This document shows positions 8,187 through 16,447 of a stretch of DNA of 48,084 nt, piece after piece. Each line of letters begins with the position of its first letter. Position 1 is the stretch's first letter. The translations under genes and the position numbers were made by a program. The notes under the pieces were generated by a model. The model saw only the letters and a program-made list of their open reading frames with translations, made no database searches and was not told where the DNA came from. The DNA is from Clostridium sp. UBA2485 (GTDB lineage: Bacteria > Bacillota > Clostridia > Clostridiales > Clostridiaceae): contig NZ_DDOV01000031.1 of the NCBI RefSeq assembly GCF_002341865.1, forward strand, positions 112,725-160,808. Direction: 5' to 3'.

Positions 8187-8235
8187 CTAGAAAGTATTCA
8201 TAATTTGAGTATTTTCTAGGGCTATTATTTTTTTG
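8187..8235 (+). terminator. Hairpin with T-rich tail, orphan terminator
   Basis: A 14-bp stem (CCTAGAAAGTATTC with GAGTATTTTCTAGG, allowing G-U pairs) is followed by ATTATTTTTTT. No complete plus-strand gene lies upstream, so it may have served a gene lost with the IS event, or act as an attenuator ahead of the ABC operon. Confidence 0.5.
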
Positions 8236-8317
8236 CTACATAAAATTATATTTCTTTATAAAATCTTTAAACTTTAGCTTTATTATGGGCTTATATGGAT
8301 TAAGGGAGGAAATATAG

Positions 8318-9067
8318 ATGAAAGAAAAAAAGTTACAAATAATTAATTTAAATAAAAAAATTAAAGGAAGGACTATTATAAGTAATTTGTCTTTTGAGGT
8401 TGAAAGTGGGGATATATGTGGATTTCTTGGATCAAATGGTTCGGGAAAAACTACTACAATTAGGATGATTACAGGACTTATTTCTCCTAATAGTGGAGAA
8501 ATATTAATATCAGGTAAAGATGTAAATAAAAATCGTAAAGAGGCTCTTTTAAAACTTGGTGCTATTGTTGAATCTCCTATATTTTTTCCGTATATGTCAG
8601 GAAGAAAAAATCTTCAAAATCTTGCTAGATTAAATCCAAATATGGATCGAAAAAGTCAATTAAATAAAGTGGAAGAAGTTTTAGAAGTTGTAGGACTAAA
8701 GGATAGAGCAAATGATAAGGTTAAGACCTATTCTCTTGGAATGAAGCAAAGACTCGGAATTGCTCAAGCACTTTTAAATAATCCTGAGGTGATAATTTTA
8801 GACGAGCCTGCAAATGGATTAGATCCCATAGGAATGAGGGATTTAAGAAATTTGATTATAAGATTGCAAAAAGAAAGAGGCATTACCTTCCTTATTTCTA
8901 GTCATCTTTTAGATGAACTTCAACAAATGTGTAATAGATTAGTTGTTATAAAGGATGGTAAATTAATATGGCAAGGACTGACAAGTGAGCTATTAGAAAA
9001 AGCCAAAGGAAGTAACAGGCTAGAAGATGCATTTATAGAGCTTGTTATAAATAAAGAGGGTGAATAA
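8318..9067 (+). CDS. ABC exporter ATP-binding protein (BcrA/lantibiotic-immunity type)
   Basis: A 249-residue ATPase. Walker A is GSNGSGKT at residues 38-45, the signature YSLGMKQRLG begins at 138 and Walker B ILDEP places Asp162 and Glu163. The pattern and size match the BcrA / lantibiotic self-protection group of drug or peptide exporters. It is cytoplasmic, with the two membrane genes that follow. The stop codon is 2 bases from the next start, so the three genes form one operon. A GGGAGGAA ribosome site precedes the ATG. No sensor kinase or regulator adjoins, so the substrate is unknown; a role in antimicrobial peptide resistance is plausible from family only. Confidence 0.9.
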   Translation: MKEKKLQIINLNKKIKGRTIISNLSFEVESGDICGFLGSNGSGKTTTIRMITGLISPNSGEILISGKDVNKNRKEALLKLGAIVESPIFFPYMSGRKNLQNLARLNPNMDRKSQLNKVEEVLEVVGLKDRANDKVKTYSLGMKQRLGIAQALLNNPEVIILDEPANGLDPIGMRDLRNLIIRLQKERGITFLISSHLLDELQQMCNRLVVIKDGKLIWQGLTSELLEKAKGSNRLEDAFIELVINKEGE

Positions 9068-9069
9068 AA

Positions 9070-9894
9070 ATGAAGGCTTTATTTATAAGTGAGTTGGAAA
9101 GATTATGGTCTAAAAAAAGCACTTGGTTGATTTTTATTGCCATTCCATTAGTACTATATGCTTCCTCAAAATATTATTTAAGTCATAATTTATCTGTGCC
9201 AGAAATTAGCCCAGAATTTACTTCCTTTGCAAATTTTCCTTCTGCTGCAATACAAGAACAACTTATACTATTTTTCAACATTGTAGTTGTTTTACTTTTA
9301 GTTTTATCAGTAACAGAAGAGTATAGAAGTGGACAAATTAGAATGGTTATGATTAGAACAAGATCTTTTACACAATTATTTTTTGCTAAGTTTCTTGCAG
9401 TTGCTACTACAATATTGTTACTTCTTATAACATATTATCTTTTAAGCATACCAATAGGATATATATTTATGCCTAAATTAGAAAAGGTTCAAATATTTTA
9501 TTATAATGGATTATCCACTATAAAGGAATCATTCTTATACGGGATAAAATATTATGCTATGTCATATTTAACACTAATTGCAATGGCATCAATCGTAATG
9601 TTTATTGCAGTAATAAGTAAAACTGTTACTGCTGGAGTAGGAATTAGTGTGGCTTTCCTATTAGCATCAATGATATATCCACAAATTTTGCTTATGTTTT
9701 CACCTAATATGACTGAGAGATTGTTTAAGTTTCAACTTTTATCTCTAACTCATATACAACATATGGGAATTGCTATTATGCTGGGGGAACATCCTACTTT
9801 TGTATTATACGGATTCATTGTATTAATAGCATATACATTAATTTTTACAATATTATCTTCTGCAATTTTTGCTAAATCAGATAGATATATATAG
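9070..9894 (+). CDS. ABC-2 type permease, first subunit
   Basis: A 274-residue membrane protein with about six hydrophobic segments: the first near residues 18-30, then several between 80 and 200, and a last near 245-268. The loop VTEEYRSGQIRMVMIRTRSFTQ is the conserved EYR-G cytoplasmic element of ABC-2 permeases in the bacitracin and lantibiotic export group. Its N-terminal MKALFISELERLWSKK is echoed by the next gene (MRQLIISEMERVWSRS), so the two permeases are paralogues that probably form the heterodimeric pore. Translation should be coupled to the ATPase gene, 2 bases upstream. Confidence 0.88.
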   Translation: MKALFISELERLWSKKSTWLIFIAIPLVLYASSKYYLSHNLSVPEISPEFTSFANFPSAAIQEQLILFFNIVVVLLLVLSVTEEYRSGQIRMVMIRTRSFTQLFFAKFLAVATTILLLLITYYLLSIPIGYIFMPKLEKVQIFYYNGLSTIKESFLYGIKYYAMSYLTLIAMASIVMFIAVISKTVTAGVGISVAFLLASMIYPQILLMFSPNMTERLFKFQLLSLTHIQHMGIAIMLGEHPTFVLYGFIVLIAYTLIFTILSSAIFAKSDRYI

Positions 9895-9909
9895 CTTAGG
9901 AGGGGTTTT

Positions 9910-10680
9910 ATGAGACAATTGATTATAAGTGAAATGGAACGAGTTTGGAGCCGTTCAAAAACAAAGACTCTATTAATTACTTTCATATTATTATCTACTT
10001 TATGGAGTATAGCAATGGGAAGTTGGAATGTAGGTTTTTATGATAGTAATATAACTATGCCATTAAATTCTTTAAATTTTTCAGTATTTATTTTAAGGGA
10101 CATTCATCCACTATTAATGTTTGTAATTTTACCAATGCTTTATACTGATTGCTTCAATGCTGAATATACTTCAGGTAGTTACCGTAATGTGATGACTAGG
10201 CCTTATAAGAAGACAGAATTTATATTAGCTAAATTAATAGCTCAAGCTTTTATAACATTTGTTTTTTTAATGATACTCTTTATAATATCAAGTCTTTTCA
10301 GTAAATTTTTCTTAGACACAGTGGAAACAACTAAGTTTTTTAATATTACAAAGGATTTTAACTCAATTGAAGCTTTTATTTATAGCTTTAAATTTTATGT
10401 TATAGAATTCCTTATATTATTTGCTATCTTATCTATTAGCAGTTTAATCTGTGGAATTATCGAAAATTCTGTGTTATCATTTTTAGCAATTATAGCAGTG
10501 TTTTTAGGCTCACTATATATATCAGACAGTTTTGTATTCTTTTTAAGTAGTTCAAAGATGATTTTTGATGTATTAGCCAATATTGCACCTATGAGTTTTT
10601 TCACTATACTATTTTTTACAACTATAATAGGAATAGGTGGAACAATTGCATTATGGAAAACTAAAGATTGGTTATTTTAG
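9910..10680 (+). CDS. ABC-2 type permease, second subunit
   Basis: A 256-residue membrane protein with about six hydrophobic segments, paralogous to the preceding permease. The conserved loop is FNAEYTSGSYRNVMTRPYKKTEF near residues 82-104. An AGGAGGGG ribosome site lies 6 bases before the ATG, 15 bases after the previous stop. It is the last gene of the three-gene exporter operon. I do not see a clear terminator after it. Confidence 0.88.
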   Translation: MRQLIISEMERVWSRSKTKTLLITFILLSTLWSIAMGSWNVGFYDSNITMPLNSLNFSVFILRDIHPLLMFVILPMLYTDCFNAEYTSGSYRNVMTRPYKKTEFILAKLIAQAFITFVFLMILFIISSLFSKFFLDTVETTKFFNITKDFNSIEAFIYSFKFYVIEFLILFAILSISSLICGIIENSVLSFLAIIAVFLGSLYISDSFVFFLSSSKMIFDVLANIAPMSFFTILFFTTIIGIGGTIALWKTKDWLF

Positions 10681-10848
10681 AATATAATTTATATATCTTA
10701 ATCTATAAAAATATGGAGTATAATTCTAGTCAACATTTTGCTTATAATATGTATTTGTTATAATAATATAAATATAGACATACCACATCTAAATTTAATC
10801 TATAGGCTTATAAAGTTGCGACATTAAATTATTTAAATCTACACTTAT

Positions 10849-11034
10849 GCAATTGAGAATTGACTATTGGTAATGGACAATTGTGGAAATTTCTCTTTGT
10901 AAGAGAAGTTTCGAATTTATTCCTTTTAAAAGTGATGAAGTCACTTTTATTAAAAATCTATTAAAGAAATTATTTTGATAAAAAATAATTTCAACATTAA
11001 TTGTCAATTGTACATCGTCAATTCTCCATTAATT
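10849..11034. repeat. Structured MITE-like element with serial hairpins
   Basis: The ends are inverted: GCAATTGAGAATTGAC at 10849-10864 against GTCAATTCTCCATTAATT at 11018-11034. Between them are three consecutive hairpins: GAAATTTCTCTT...AGAGAAGTTTC, TAAAAGTGA...TCACTTTTA and GAAATTATTTT...AAAAATAATTTC. No coding capacity. A related element with the same plan lies at 22528-22677. The rest of the 10681-11122 gap is AT-rich with nothing else I can support. Confidence 0.65.
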
Positions 11035-11122
11035 AAAGTTGTGATGTAAAATACAATAAAGATATACATTAAATTTTAGAGTAATTTATCTATATATGTG
11101 TATAAGTATTGAGGTGAAAGTT

Positions 11123-11989
11123 ATGGTAAAAATGATTCAGGCAAAGACTCTTCTTTCAACTATTAAAGGGGATAAGTTATTTGGTCTTAAATATAATATG
11201 AATCTTTATAGAGGCTGTCAACATGGATGTATTTATTGTGATTCTAGAAGTAATTGCTATGGCATTGAAAATTTCTCAGAAATACAGATGAAAGAAAATG
11301 CTTTAGAGCTGCTTGAAAGTGAACTGAGAAAGAAGAAGGTTAAAGGTACAATTGGTACAGGAAGTATGAATGATCCTTATATGCCTGTAGAAAAGAAACT
11401 TCTGCTTACTAGAAGAGCTTTGGAGATTATAAATATTTATGGTTTTCCAGTGCATATCCTAACTAAAAGTAATCTAGTGGAAAGAGATATAGATATTTTA
11501 AAGAAAATAAACAAGGTCTATTGTGCAGTTTCAATTACCATAACTACTGCAGAAGATAATCTATCATCATTAATTGAACCAGGTGCACCTAAGTCTTCTG
11601 ACAGGTTTAAAACTATAAAAAAGCTTTCAGAAGAGGGGATTTATACAGGAATATTAATGATGCCAATACTTCCTTTTATAAATGATACTGAAGAAAATAT
11701 AAGACAAATAGTTGAAAAGGGAAAAGCAGCAGGTGCTAAATATATTTTACCTTTTATGGGAATGACATTAAGAGAAGGACAAAGAGAATATTATTATAGA
11801 ACATTAGATAAACATTTTCCTACTATGAAAGAAAAATATATTAGAAATTATGGATATGAATATAATTGTTCGTCTCCTAATTCAAAAAGATTATATAATA
11901 TTTTTTATGAATTATGTAAAAAAGAAGGTATAGCTACAAATATGAATTTTTATAAGGGTGATGAATATGAACAATTGCGATTGTGGTAA
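11123..11989 (+). CDS. Radical SAM protein, spore photoproduct lyase-like (SPL) family
   Basis: A 288-residue radical SAM enzyme. The cluster-binding motif C-x3-C-x2-C is CQHGCIYC near residues 30-37. GTGSMNDPYMPVEKK and the LTKSNLVERDIDIL segment are typical of the SPL/Rv2578c-like branch. It is shorter than a true spore photoproduct lyase (about 340 residues), so I do not call it SplB. I chose the ATG at 11123 because GAGGTGA stands 6 bases before it; a further upstream ATG at 11096 has no ribosome site. It is a lone gene. Family is sure; substrate unknown. Confidence 0.87.
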   Translation: MVKMIQAKTLLSTIKGDKLFGLKYNMNLYRGCQHGCIYCDSRSNCYGIENFSEIQMKENALELLESELRKKKVKGTIGTGSMNDPYMPVEKKLLLTRRALEIINIYGFPVHILTKSNLVERDIDILKKINKVYCAVSITITTAEDNLSSLIEPGAPKSSDRFKTIKKLSEEGIYTGILMMPILPFINDTEENIRQIVEKGKAAGAKYILPFMGMTLREGQREYYYRTLDKHFPTMKEKYIRNYGYEYNCSSPNSKRLYNIFYELCKKEGIATNMNFYKGDEYEQLRLW

Positions 11990-12129
11990 TAAAAGTATAT
12001 TTTTAGAGTATACATAGAATAAGCAGTAATACATTTATGGGTAAATATAAAGTTTTTATGTTTATATAAATTTTGAAAAAATGTAATTAACTGTTGAAAT
12101 GCTAATTTTTATATGATACAATATTCAAA

Positions 12130-12236
12130 ATTGTGAGAGTGTATCTAGGGTTCCGGTGCTAATAGGATACTATTTTGCATGTCTGGACCAAGCGGTACAG
12201 GAATTATTTCTACACTTTTGGGATAAAAGCCCAGAG
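12130..12236 (+). promoter_or_regulatory. ykkC-family riboswitch
   Basis: The conserved ykkC elements occur in order: CTAGGGTTCC at 12145-12154, then GTCTGGACC at 12181-12189, then GGGATAAAAGCCC at 12220-12232. The last element overlaps the 5' arm of a terminator. The ykkC family includes guanidine-I (subtype 1), ppGpp, PRPP and nucleoside-diphosphate sensors. The middle element departs from the usual guanidine-I form (TGGTCCGAGAG is expected), so the subtype is uncertain. The downstream exporter fits guanidine efflux, but this is inference. Confidence 0.8.
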
Positions 12237-12275
12237 GATGAGTCTCTATAGGACTTATTCTTTGGGCTTTTTTTT
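12226..12275 (+). terminator. Riboswitch-controlled intrinsic terminator
   Basis: A stem of about 20 bp, from AAAGCCCAGAGG to TTTGGGCTTT with several G-U pairs and a short loop, ends in eight or more T. Its 5' arm is the same AAAAGCCC that the aptamer needs, so ligand binding should prevent termination and switch the operon on. Confidence 0.85.
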
Positions 12276-12307
12276 ATTAAAATAATTTAAATAGAGGGGG
12301 AGGCTTT

Positions 12308-13303
12308 ATGACGGTAATAAGCGTTAATAATTTATGCAAATCATTTAAAATCAAAACAAAAGAACCAGGATTTAAAGGAAGTATTAAATCTATGATTGCA
12401 CCTAGGTATAAAGAGATAGAGGCAGTTAGAGATGTATCTTTTAATGTAGAAAAAGGAGAAATTTTAGCTTTTATTGGCCCTAATGGAGCAGGAAAATCAA
12501 CTACAATAAAAATGCTTACAGGAATACTTTATCCAACGGAAGGAAATATGAAAATATTAGGGCTGGATCCTTCTACTGAGAGGAAGAAGTTATCTTATAA
12601 AATAGGTACTGTATTTGGCCAAAAGTCGCAGCTATGGTTTCATCTACCACCTATAGATAGCTTTAATCTCTTAGGAAAAATTTATGATATGGAGGAAGTA
12701 AGCCTTAAGAAAAGGATAAACTTTTTAAAAGAAATTTTTGAGATAGGTGAACTTATGGATATACCTGTTAGAAAGCTATCTCTTGGTCAAAGAATACGGT
12801 GTGAGATAGCAGCGTCTTTAATTCACAATCCAGAGATAATATTTTTAGATGAACCTACTATAGGCCTGGATGTTATAGTTAAACAAAATATTAGAGATCT
12901 TATTTTAAGTATAAATAGAGAAGAAAAAAGAACTATATTTTTAACTTCACATGATGCAGGTGACATAGAACAGCTCTGCAAAAGAGCTATAGTAATAAAT
13001 CATGGGCAGTTAGTTTTAGATGAATCCATTAAAAATCTTAAATATAACTATCTCAATAAAAAGGTTATAGAGGTAAAGTTTAAAGAAGAAGTTCATATAG
13101 ATAAAAACAAATTTAAGGTTTTAAAAAGTAATGGCTATGGAGTAAAGATAGAAATAGACACTTTGAAAGAAAATATAGAAGAAGTTTTAACGGAAATTAT
13201 AAAGTATGGAAGTATTTTAGATATAAATATTCTAGAACCACCTATGGAGGAAATTATATCTCATATATATAGTGAAAGTAAGGTAGGTGATTGTAGTGAG
13301 TAA
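12308..13303 (+). CDS. ABC exporter ATP-binding protein under ykkC control
   Basis: A 331-residue ATPase. Walker A is GPNGAGKS at residues 57-64, the signature LSLGQRIRCE lies near 157, and FLDEPTIGLD gives Walker B near 177-186. The N-terminal insertion before Walker A and the C-terminal extension of about 90 residues are typical of the drug-resistance-type ATPases paired with DUF990 (ABC-2 family) permeases. The ribosome site GGGGGAGG is strong. It is the first gene of a riboswitch-controlled operon; its end overlaps the next gene by a few bases. Substrate is not shown by the sequence; if the riboswitch senses guanidine, export of it or of a related cation is possible. Confidence 0.9.
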   Translation: MTVISVNNLCKSFKIKTKEPGFKGSIKSMIAPRYKEIEAVRDVSFNVEKGEILAFIGPNGAGKSTTIKMLTGILYPTEGNMKILGLDPSTERKKLSYKIGTVFGQKSQLWFHLPPIDSFNLLGKIYDMEEVSLKKRINFLKEIFEIGELMDIPVRKLSLGQRIRCEIAASLIHNPEIIFLDEPTIGLDVIVKQNIRDLILSINREEKRTIFLTSHDAGDIEQLCKRAIVINHGQLVLDESIKNLKYNYLNKKVIEVKFKEEVHIDKNKFKVLKSNGYGVKIEIDTLKENIEEVLTEIIKYGSILDINILEPPMEEIISHIYSESKVGDCSE

Positions 13304-14093
13304 ACTCAATAAATATATTCATATATTTAAAATAAGTCTTAGTAATAATTTAGTATATTTTTGGAGTTTTATAATTAGAAATTTATTCTTTGTTTTCATA
13401 ATATATATATTTTTAATGCTTTGGGGAAATATTTATGGACAAAAAGGAGATATAATATCAGGACTAACTTTAAATAAAATTATATGGTATTTAATAGTTA
13501 CAGAAACCATAACCTTATCTCGATCAAATTTCCATATCCAAATTAGTGATGATGTCAAAAGCGGGGCTATAGCTTATGGAATAAATAAACCTTATAACTA
13601 TGTATTATATTGTTTTTTTAACTCACTAGGAGAAATAGCAGTAAAGCTAGGATGTAATATGATTTTAGGTATAATTATCGGTATATGTTTTGTAGGATTT
13701 CTAGAAGGCTTTAATATAGTATATCTGCCATTAATATTACTTTCTATTTTAATAGGATCAACCATCAATTTTTTCATATATATTATTTTAGCACTAACTT
13801 CCTTTTGGATTGAGGAGAATAAGGCATTTTTTTGGATATATTCAAAGCTTACATTTACCTTAGGAGGAATGTTAGTACCACTTGATTTATTTCCTAACTG
13901 GCTTAAAAACATATCAAGTTATTTACCCTTTGCCTATGTCACATATGTACCTGGAAAGCTAGCAGTAGATTTTTCACTTAATAATTTTTATAAAGGCTTT
14001 GGAATACAAATTTTATATTTAACTATATTTGCAATACTAGCTTTAGTTATATATAGAAAGGGGGCAGAGAAATTAAATGTTAATGGAGGTTAA
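13296..14093 (+). CDS. ABC-2 family (DUF990-like) permease, first subunit
   Basis: A 265-residue membrane protein with about six hydrophobic segments. I prefer the GTG at 13296 because AGGTAGGTGA lies 6 bases before it; an earlier GTG at 13287 would fall inside that ribosome site. The start overlaps the end of the ATPase gene, which suggests coupled translation. SGLTLNKIIWYLIVTETITL and the DDVKSGAIAYGINKPYNY segment match the DUF990 permeases that come in pairs with a long ATPase. The next gene overlaps its end by 17 bases. Together the three genes make an exporter. Confidence 0.85.
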   Translation: MSKLNKYIHIFKISLSNNLVYFWSFIIRNLFFVFIIYIFLMLWGNIYGQKGDIISGLTLNKIIWYLIVTETITLSRSNFHIQISDDVKSGAIAYGINKPYNYVLYCFFNSLGEIAVKLGCNMILGIIIGICFVGFLEGFNIVYLPLILLSILIGSTINFFIYIILALTSFWIEENKAFFWIYSKLTFTLGGMLVPLDLFPNWLKNISSYLPFAYVTYVPGKLAVDFSLNNFYKGFGIQILYLTIFAILALVIYRKGAEKLNVNGG

Positions 14094-14874
14094 AAATATC
14101 ATAAAACTAATAAGAGCATATTTTAAATTTAACCTATCTTCAGCTATGGAGTATAAAGTAAGTTTTATTATACAGGTGTTAGGTATGATAATAAATAATG
14201 CTTCGTTTATATTTTTCTGGTGGATATTATTTAATAATGTAGGTACTATAGGAGGATATGGTTTTAGTGATACATTGATGCTTTTTGCCATTATGTCCAC
14301 ATCTTTTGGAATAGCTTTTATTTTATTTGGAAATATTGGAGAACTTACAAAAATGATTGTAAATGGAGAGCTAGATTCATATTTGATCCAACCTAAGGAT
14401 ACCTTAATGAATATACTATGCTCTAAAAGTGTAATATCAGCCTTTGGTGATGTTATTTATGGAATAATTCTATTTATATTTGTAGGTAATTTTGATTTAA
14501 TTAGCATAGCTTTATTCTTATTTTTTTCTTGTATTTCAGCTATTATACTTTCAAGTGTTATAGTTATTGTAAACTCTTTAAGTTTTTATATAGGCAATGC
14601 TGAAGGTCTATCAGGGCTTATGTTAGAATTTATGGTAAATTTCAGCTCATATCCAAAGGGAATATTTAAAGGCGCTACAAAATATATAATATATACCATA
14701 GTACCAGCAGCCTTTACTGCTCATATACCGATAGCTTTAATAAGATCTTTTAATATATTAGATTTTTCTATATTGATTGGTGTTACAGTTATTTGGGTAT
14801 TGGCTGCATATAAGATATTTTATAAAGGTCTTAAAAAATATGAATCAGGGAACTTAATTGTAGCTAAGTTATAA
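14077..14874 (+). CDS. ABC-2 family (DUF990-like) permease, second subunit
   Basis: A 265-residue membrane protein, about six hydrophobic segments, with the pattern IGELTKMIVNGELDSYLIQPKDTL matching the paired DUF990 permeases (compare SDDVKSGAIAYGINKP in the partner). It starts within the 3' end of the previous gene. A GGGGGCAGAG ribosome site is present. Last gene of the riboswitch operon; I see no strong terminator in the next 90 bases. Confidence 0.86.
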   Translation: MLMEVKNIIKLIRAYFKFNLSSAMEYKVSFIIQVLGMIINNASFIFFWWILFNNVGTIGGYGFSDTLMLFAIMSTSFGIAFILFGNIGELTKMIVNGELDSYLIQPKDTLMNILCSKSVISAFGDVIYGIILFIFVGNFDLISIALFLFFSCISAIILSSVIVIVNSLSFYIGNAEGLSGLMLEFMVNFSSYPKGIFKGATKYIIYTIVPAAFTAHIPIALIRSFNILDFSILIGVTVIWVLAAYKIFYKGLKKYESGNLIVAKL

Positions 14875-14981
14875 TTTATGAAAATTAGAGCAATTGTTTA
14901 AATGATTGTATAATAAAATGAGTAAATTATAATCTATTTTGTCAAATTTTATTTAAAATTGTTATATTGATTAAGTATATA

Positions 14982-15084
14982 TGATATAATAAGGGTAGAT
15001 AAAAGGTATCAGGCCTTTACGGTTATTTAATAGTTGTTAGAAAATAGTGGGAGAATTTTGTGATACGACCCACTATTTTCTTTT
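14982..15084 (+). ncRNA. Candidate short RNA convergent with a small membrane protein
   Basis: An extended -10 TGATATAAT is at 14982-14990. A perfect 12-bp hairpin (GAAAATAGTGGG 15040-15051, CCCACTATTTTC 15069-15080) followed by TTTT would end a transcript of about 85 bases starting near 14998. It carries no plausible ORF. Its 3' end overlaps, antisense, the last codons of the gene on the other strand. The arrangement resembles type I antitoxin RNAs; this is inference. Confidence 0.45.
15040..15084. terminator. Shared hairpin terminator between convergent transcripts
   Basis: A perfect 12-bp stem with a 17-base loop. The T run follows on the plus strand; the minus-strand gene's stop codon lies inside the stem. 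Confidence 0.7.
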
Positions 15085-15288
15085 GCTTTCAGAATGTCCT
15101 TCTATGTCAACAGAAAGTTCAGCTTCTATTTTTCCATTTTGCAAATCTGTATTCATTTTAGTTCGAGTACCTGTTTTAAGTGTTTCATACTTATAAACAA
15201 AGCAACCAACAATGGATACTACGCTTATAATAACCAAAGCCAAGGTAATGATTCCAATTATCGCCAAGATTGTATAATCGGTCATCAT
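15073..15288 (-). CDS. Small single-span membrane protein, possible type I toxin
   Basis: A 71-residue protein. Residues 5-33 form one long hydrophobic segment (ILAIIGIITLALVIISVVSI), followed by a charged tail rich in Lys and Glu. TAGGAGGCGAT gives a strong ribosome site before the ATG. Its promoter is also clear, with a 5' leader of about 125 bases, unusually long for such a small gene. A short RNA converges on its 3' end. Small hydrophobic protein, long leader and convergent RNA are the marks of type I toxin-antitoxin modules of the txpA/ratA kind, but the protein itself does not match a toxin family that I recognise and its tail is long. A plain membrane protein is the alternative. Confidence 0.65.
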   Translation of the reverse strand: MMTDYTILAIIGIITLALVIISVVSIVGCFVYKYETLKTGTRTKMNTDLQNGKIEAELSVDIEGHSESKRK

Positions 15289-15420
15289 ATCGCCTCCTAT
15301 GCCCTAAAGGCCCAATACCATCTACCCATATTAAAGCAGCACAGGAAGTTTGAATACTGAAACAACTATAAAATAAATCTCTATTAAACAAGAGGGGACT
15401 TGCTTAATTGAGTTAAGAAC

Positions 15421-15449
15421 ATTATAACATATTTTGGAATTTAAGTGAA
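15421..15449 (-). promoter_or_regulatory. Sigma-A promoter of the small membrane protein
   Basis: Read on the minus strand: -35 TTCACT, 17-base spacer, -10 TATAAT preceded by TGT (extended -10). Transcription should start near 15414. Confidence 0.7.
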
Positions 15450-15907
15450 TGTAATTTTTCTGTGAATTTAAAGCAATTAAAAAAATTTTACAAGAAGATG
15501 AAAAATATATAAATTTTCACTTTATTTAAGACAAATATTTTTTATTTTATAATAAATATAATGTAATCTCTAAATAGAATAAGACAGAATTACAAGAAAA
15601 ATGTCAGTTTTTTATTTCATAAGAAAGTATAAAAGTTAGTAATAAATAAGAGTAGAAAAATATGTTTAAAATAACTCTAAATTTTTCAATGGTAATTAAA
15701 AATAGATATAAATTTTTATTTTATATTTCACCATAAAAATATGTATTAAGTAAAGCATAGTATTATAGTATATACGATAAAAAATTTAAAAGAGTTTATA
15801 GTAAGAAGATAATAAATTTATTAACTGCAAAATTAAAATTTAGAGGAAGCTATTTAAGTTAAAAATGAGAAAAATTTTAGAATTATATTTATAATTGAGC
15901 TAAATAT
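15450..15907. other. Long AT-rich intergenic stretch
   Basis: About 460 bases with no ORF of use, no repeat shared with the rest of the window and no hairpin I trust. It separates the small membrane-protein promoter from the end of the suf operon. Confidence 0.6.
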
Positions 15908-15964
15908 AATAAAAACACTATCAAAATTTATCGTAATTAAATAAATTGATAGTGTTTTTATTAT
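15908..15964 (-). terminator. Terminator of the suf operon
   Basis: AAAAACACTATCAA pairs perfectly with TTGATAGTGTTTTT across a 22-base loop. On the minus strand the stem ends in a T run, 60 bases after sufU. Confidence 0.8.
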
Positions 15965-16024
15965 AAAAGTCCATTAATAAATCTTTTACTAAGTGCATTT
16001 CCAAGCAGTTTCTTAAAATTTAAT

Positions 16025-16447
16025 TTATTTAATTGATTCCTTAAGGGTATGCCATGCAAGTACCGCACATTTTACTCTTGCAGGCATGTTTGAAATATTT
16101 TGAAAGGCTATTGCATCTTCTAATATTTCAAGTTCTTCTTCAGATTTTATTTCTCTTTTTATCATTCCTATAAAAGTTTCTACTAAATTTAATGCCTCTT
16201 CCTTTGATTTTCCCTTTATTAGATCAATCATTATGGAAGTAGAAGCTTGGGAGATGGCACATCCACTGCCTGTAAAGGCTGCATCTTCTATAATGTCTCC
16301 ATTAAATTTTAATTCTAGGGAAATCTCATCTCCGCAGCTTGGGTTGTGTCCAAGCTCCTTAGTATCAGGATTTACTAAATTTCTTTTATTATGAGAGCTT
16401 TGATTATGCTCCATTATAAGTTCTGTATATATATCATTAAGATGCAT
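16025..16447 (-). CDS. sufU: SufU, Fe-S cluster assembly / sulfur-relay protein
   Basis: A 140-residue SufU. Zinc/sulfur-handling residues are Cys38 and Asp40 in NPSCGDE, Cys63 in GSGCAISQAS and Cys127 in RVKCAVLAWH, all conserved. In Firmicutes SufU is a zinc-dependent sulfurtransferase that accepts persulfide from SufS and passes it to SufBCD. Its ATG overlaps the last codons of sufS, so translation is coupled. It is the last gene of sufCBDSU, followed by a strong terminator. Confidence 0.95.
   Translation of the reverse strand: MHLNDIYTELIMEHNQSSHNKRNLVNPDTKELGHNPSCGDEISLELKFNGDIIEDAAFTGSGCAISQASTSIMIDLIKGKSKEEALNLVETFIGMIKREIKSEEELEILEDAIAFQNISNMPARVKCAVLAWHTLKESIK

Noticed and set aside
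11123..11989. Calling the radical SAM gene splB, spore photoproduct lyase
   Set aside because: It is about 50 residues too short and lacks the features of true SplB; it belongs to the wider SPL-like group.
15191..15391. 66-residue minus-strand frame overlapping the small membrane protein
   Set aside because: It has no good ribosome site and runs through the leader and start of the better supported 71-residue gene in another frame.
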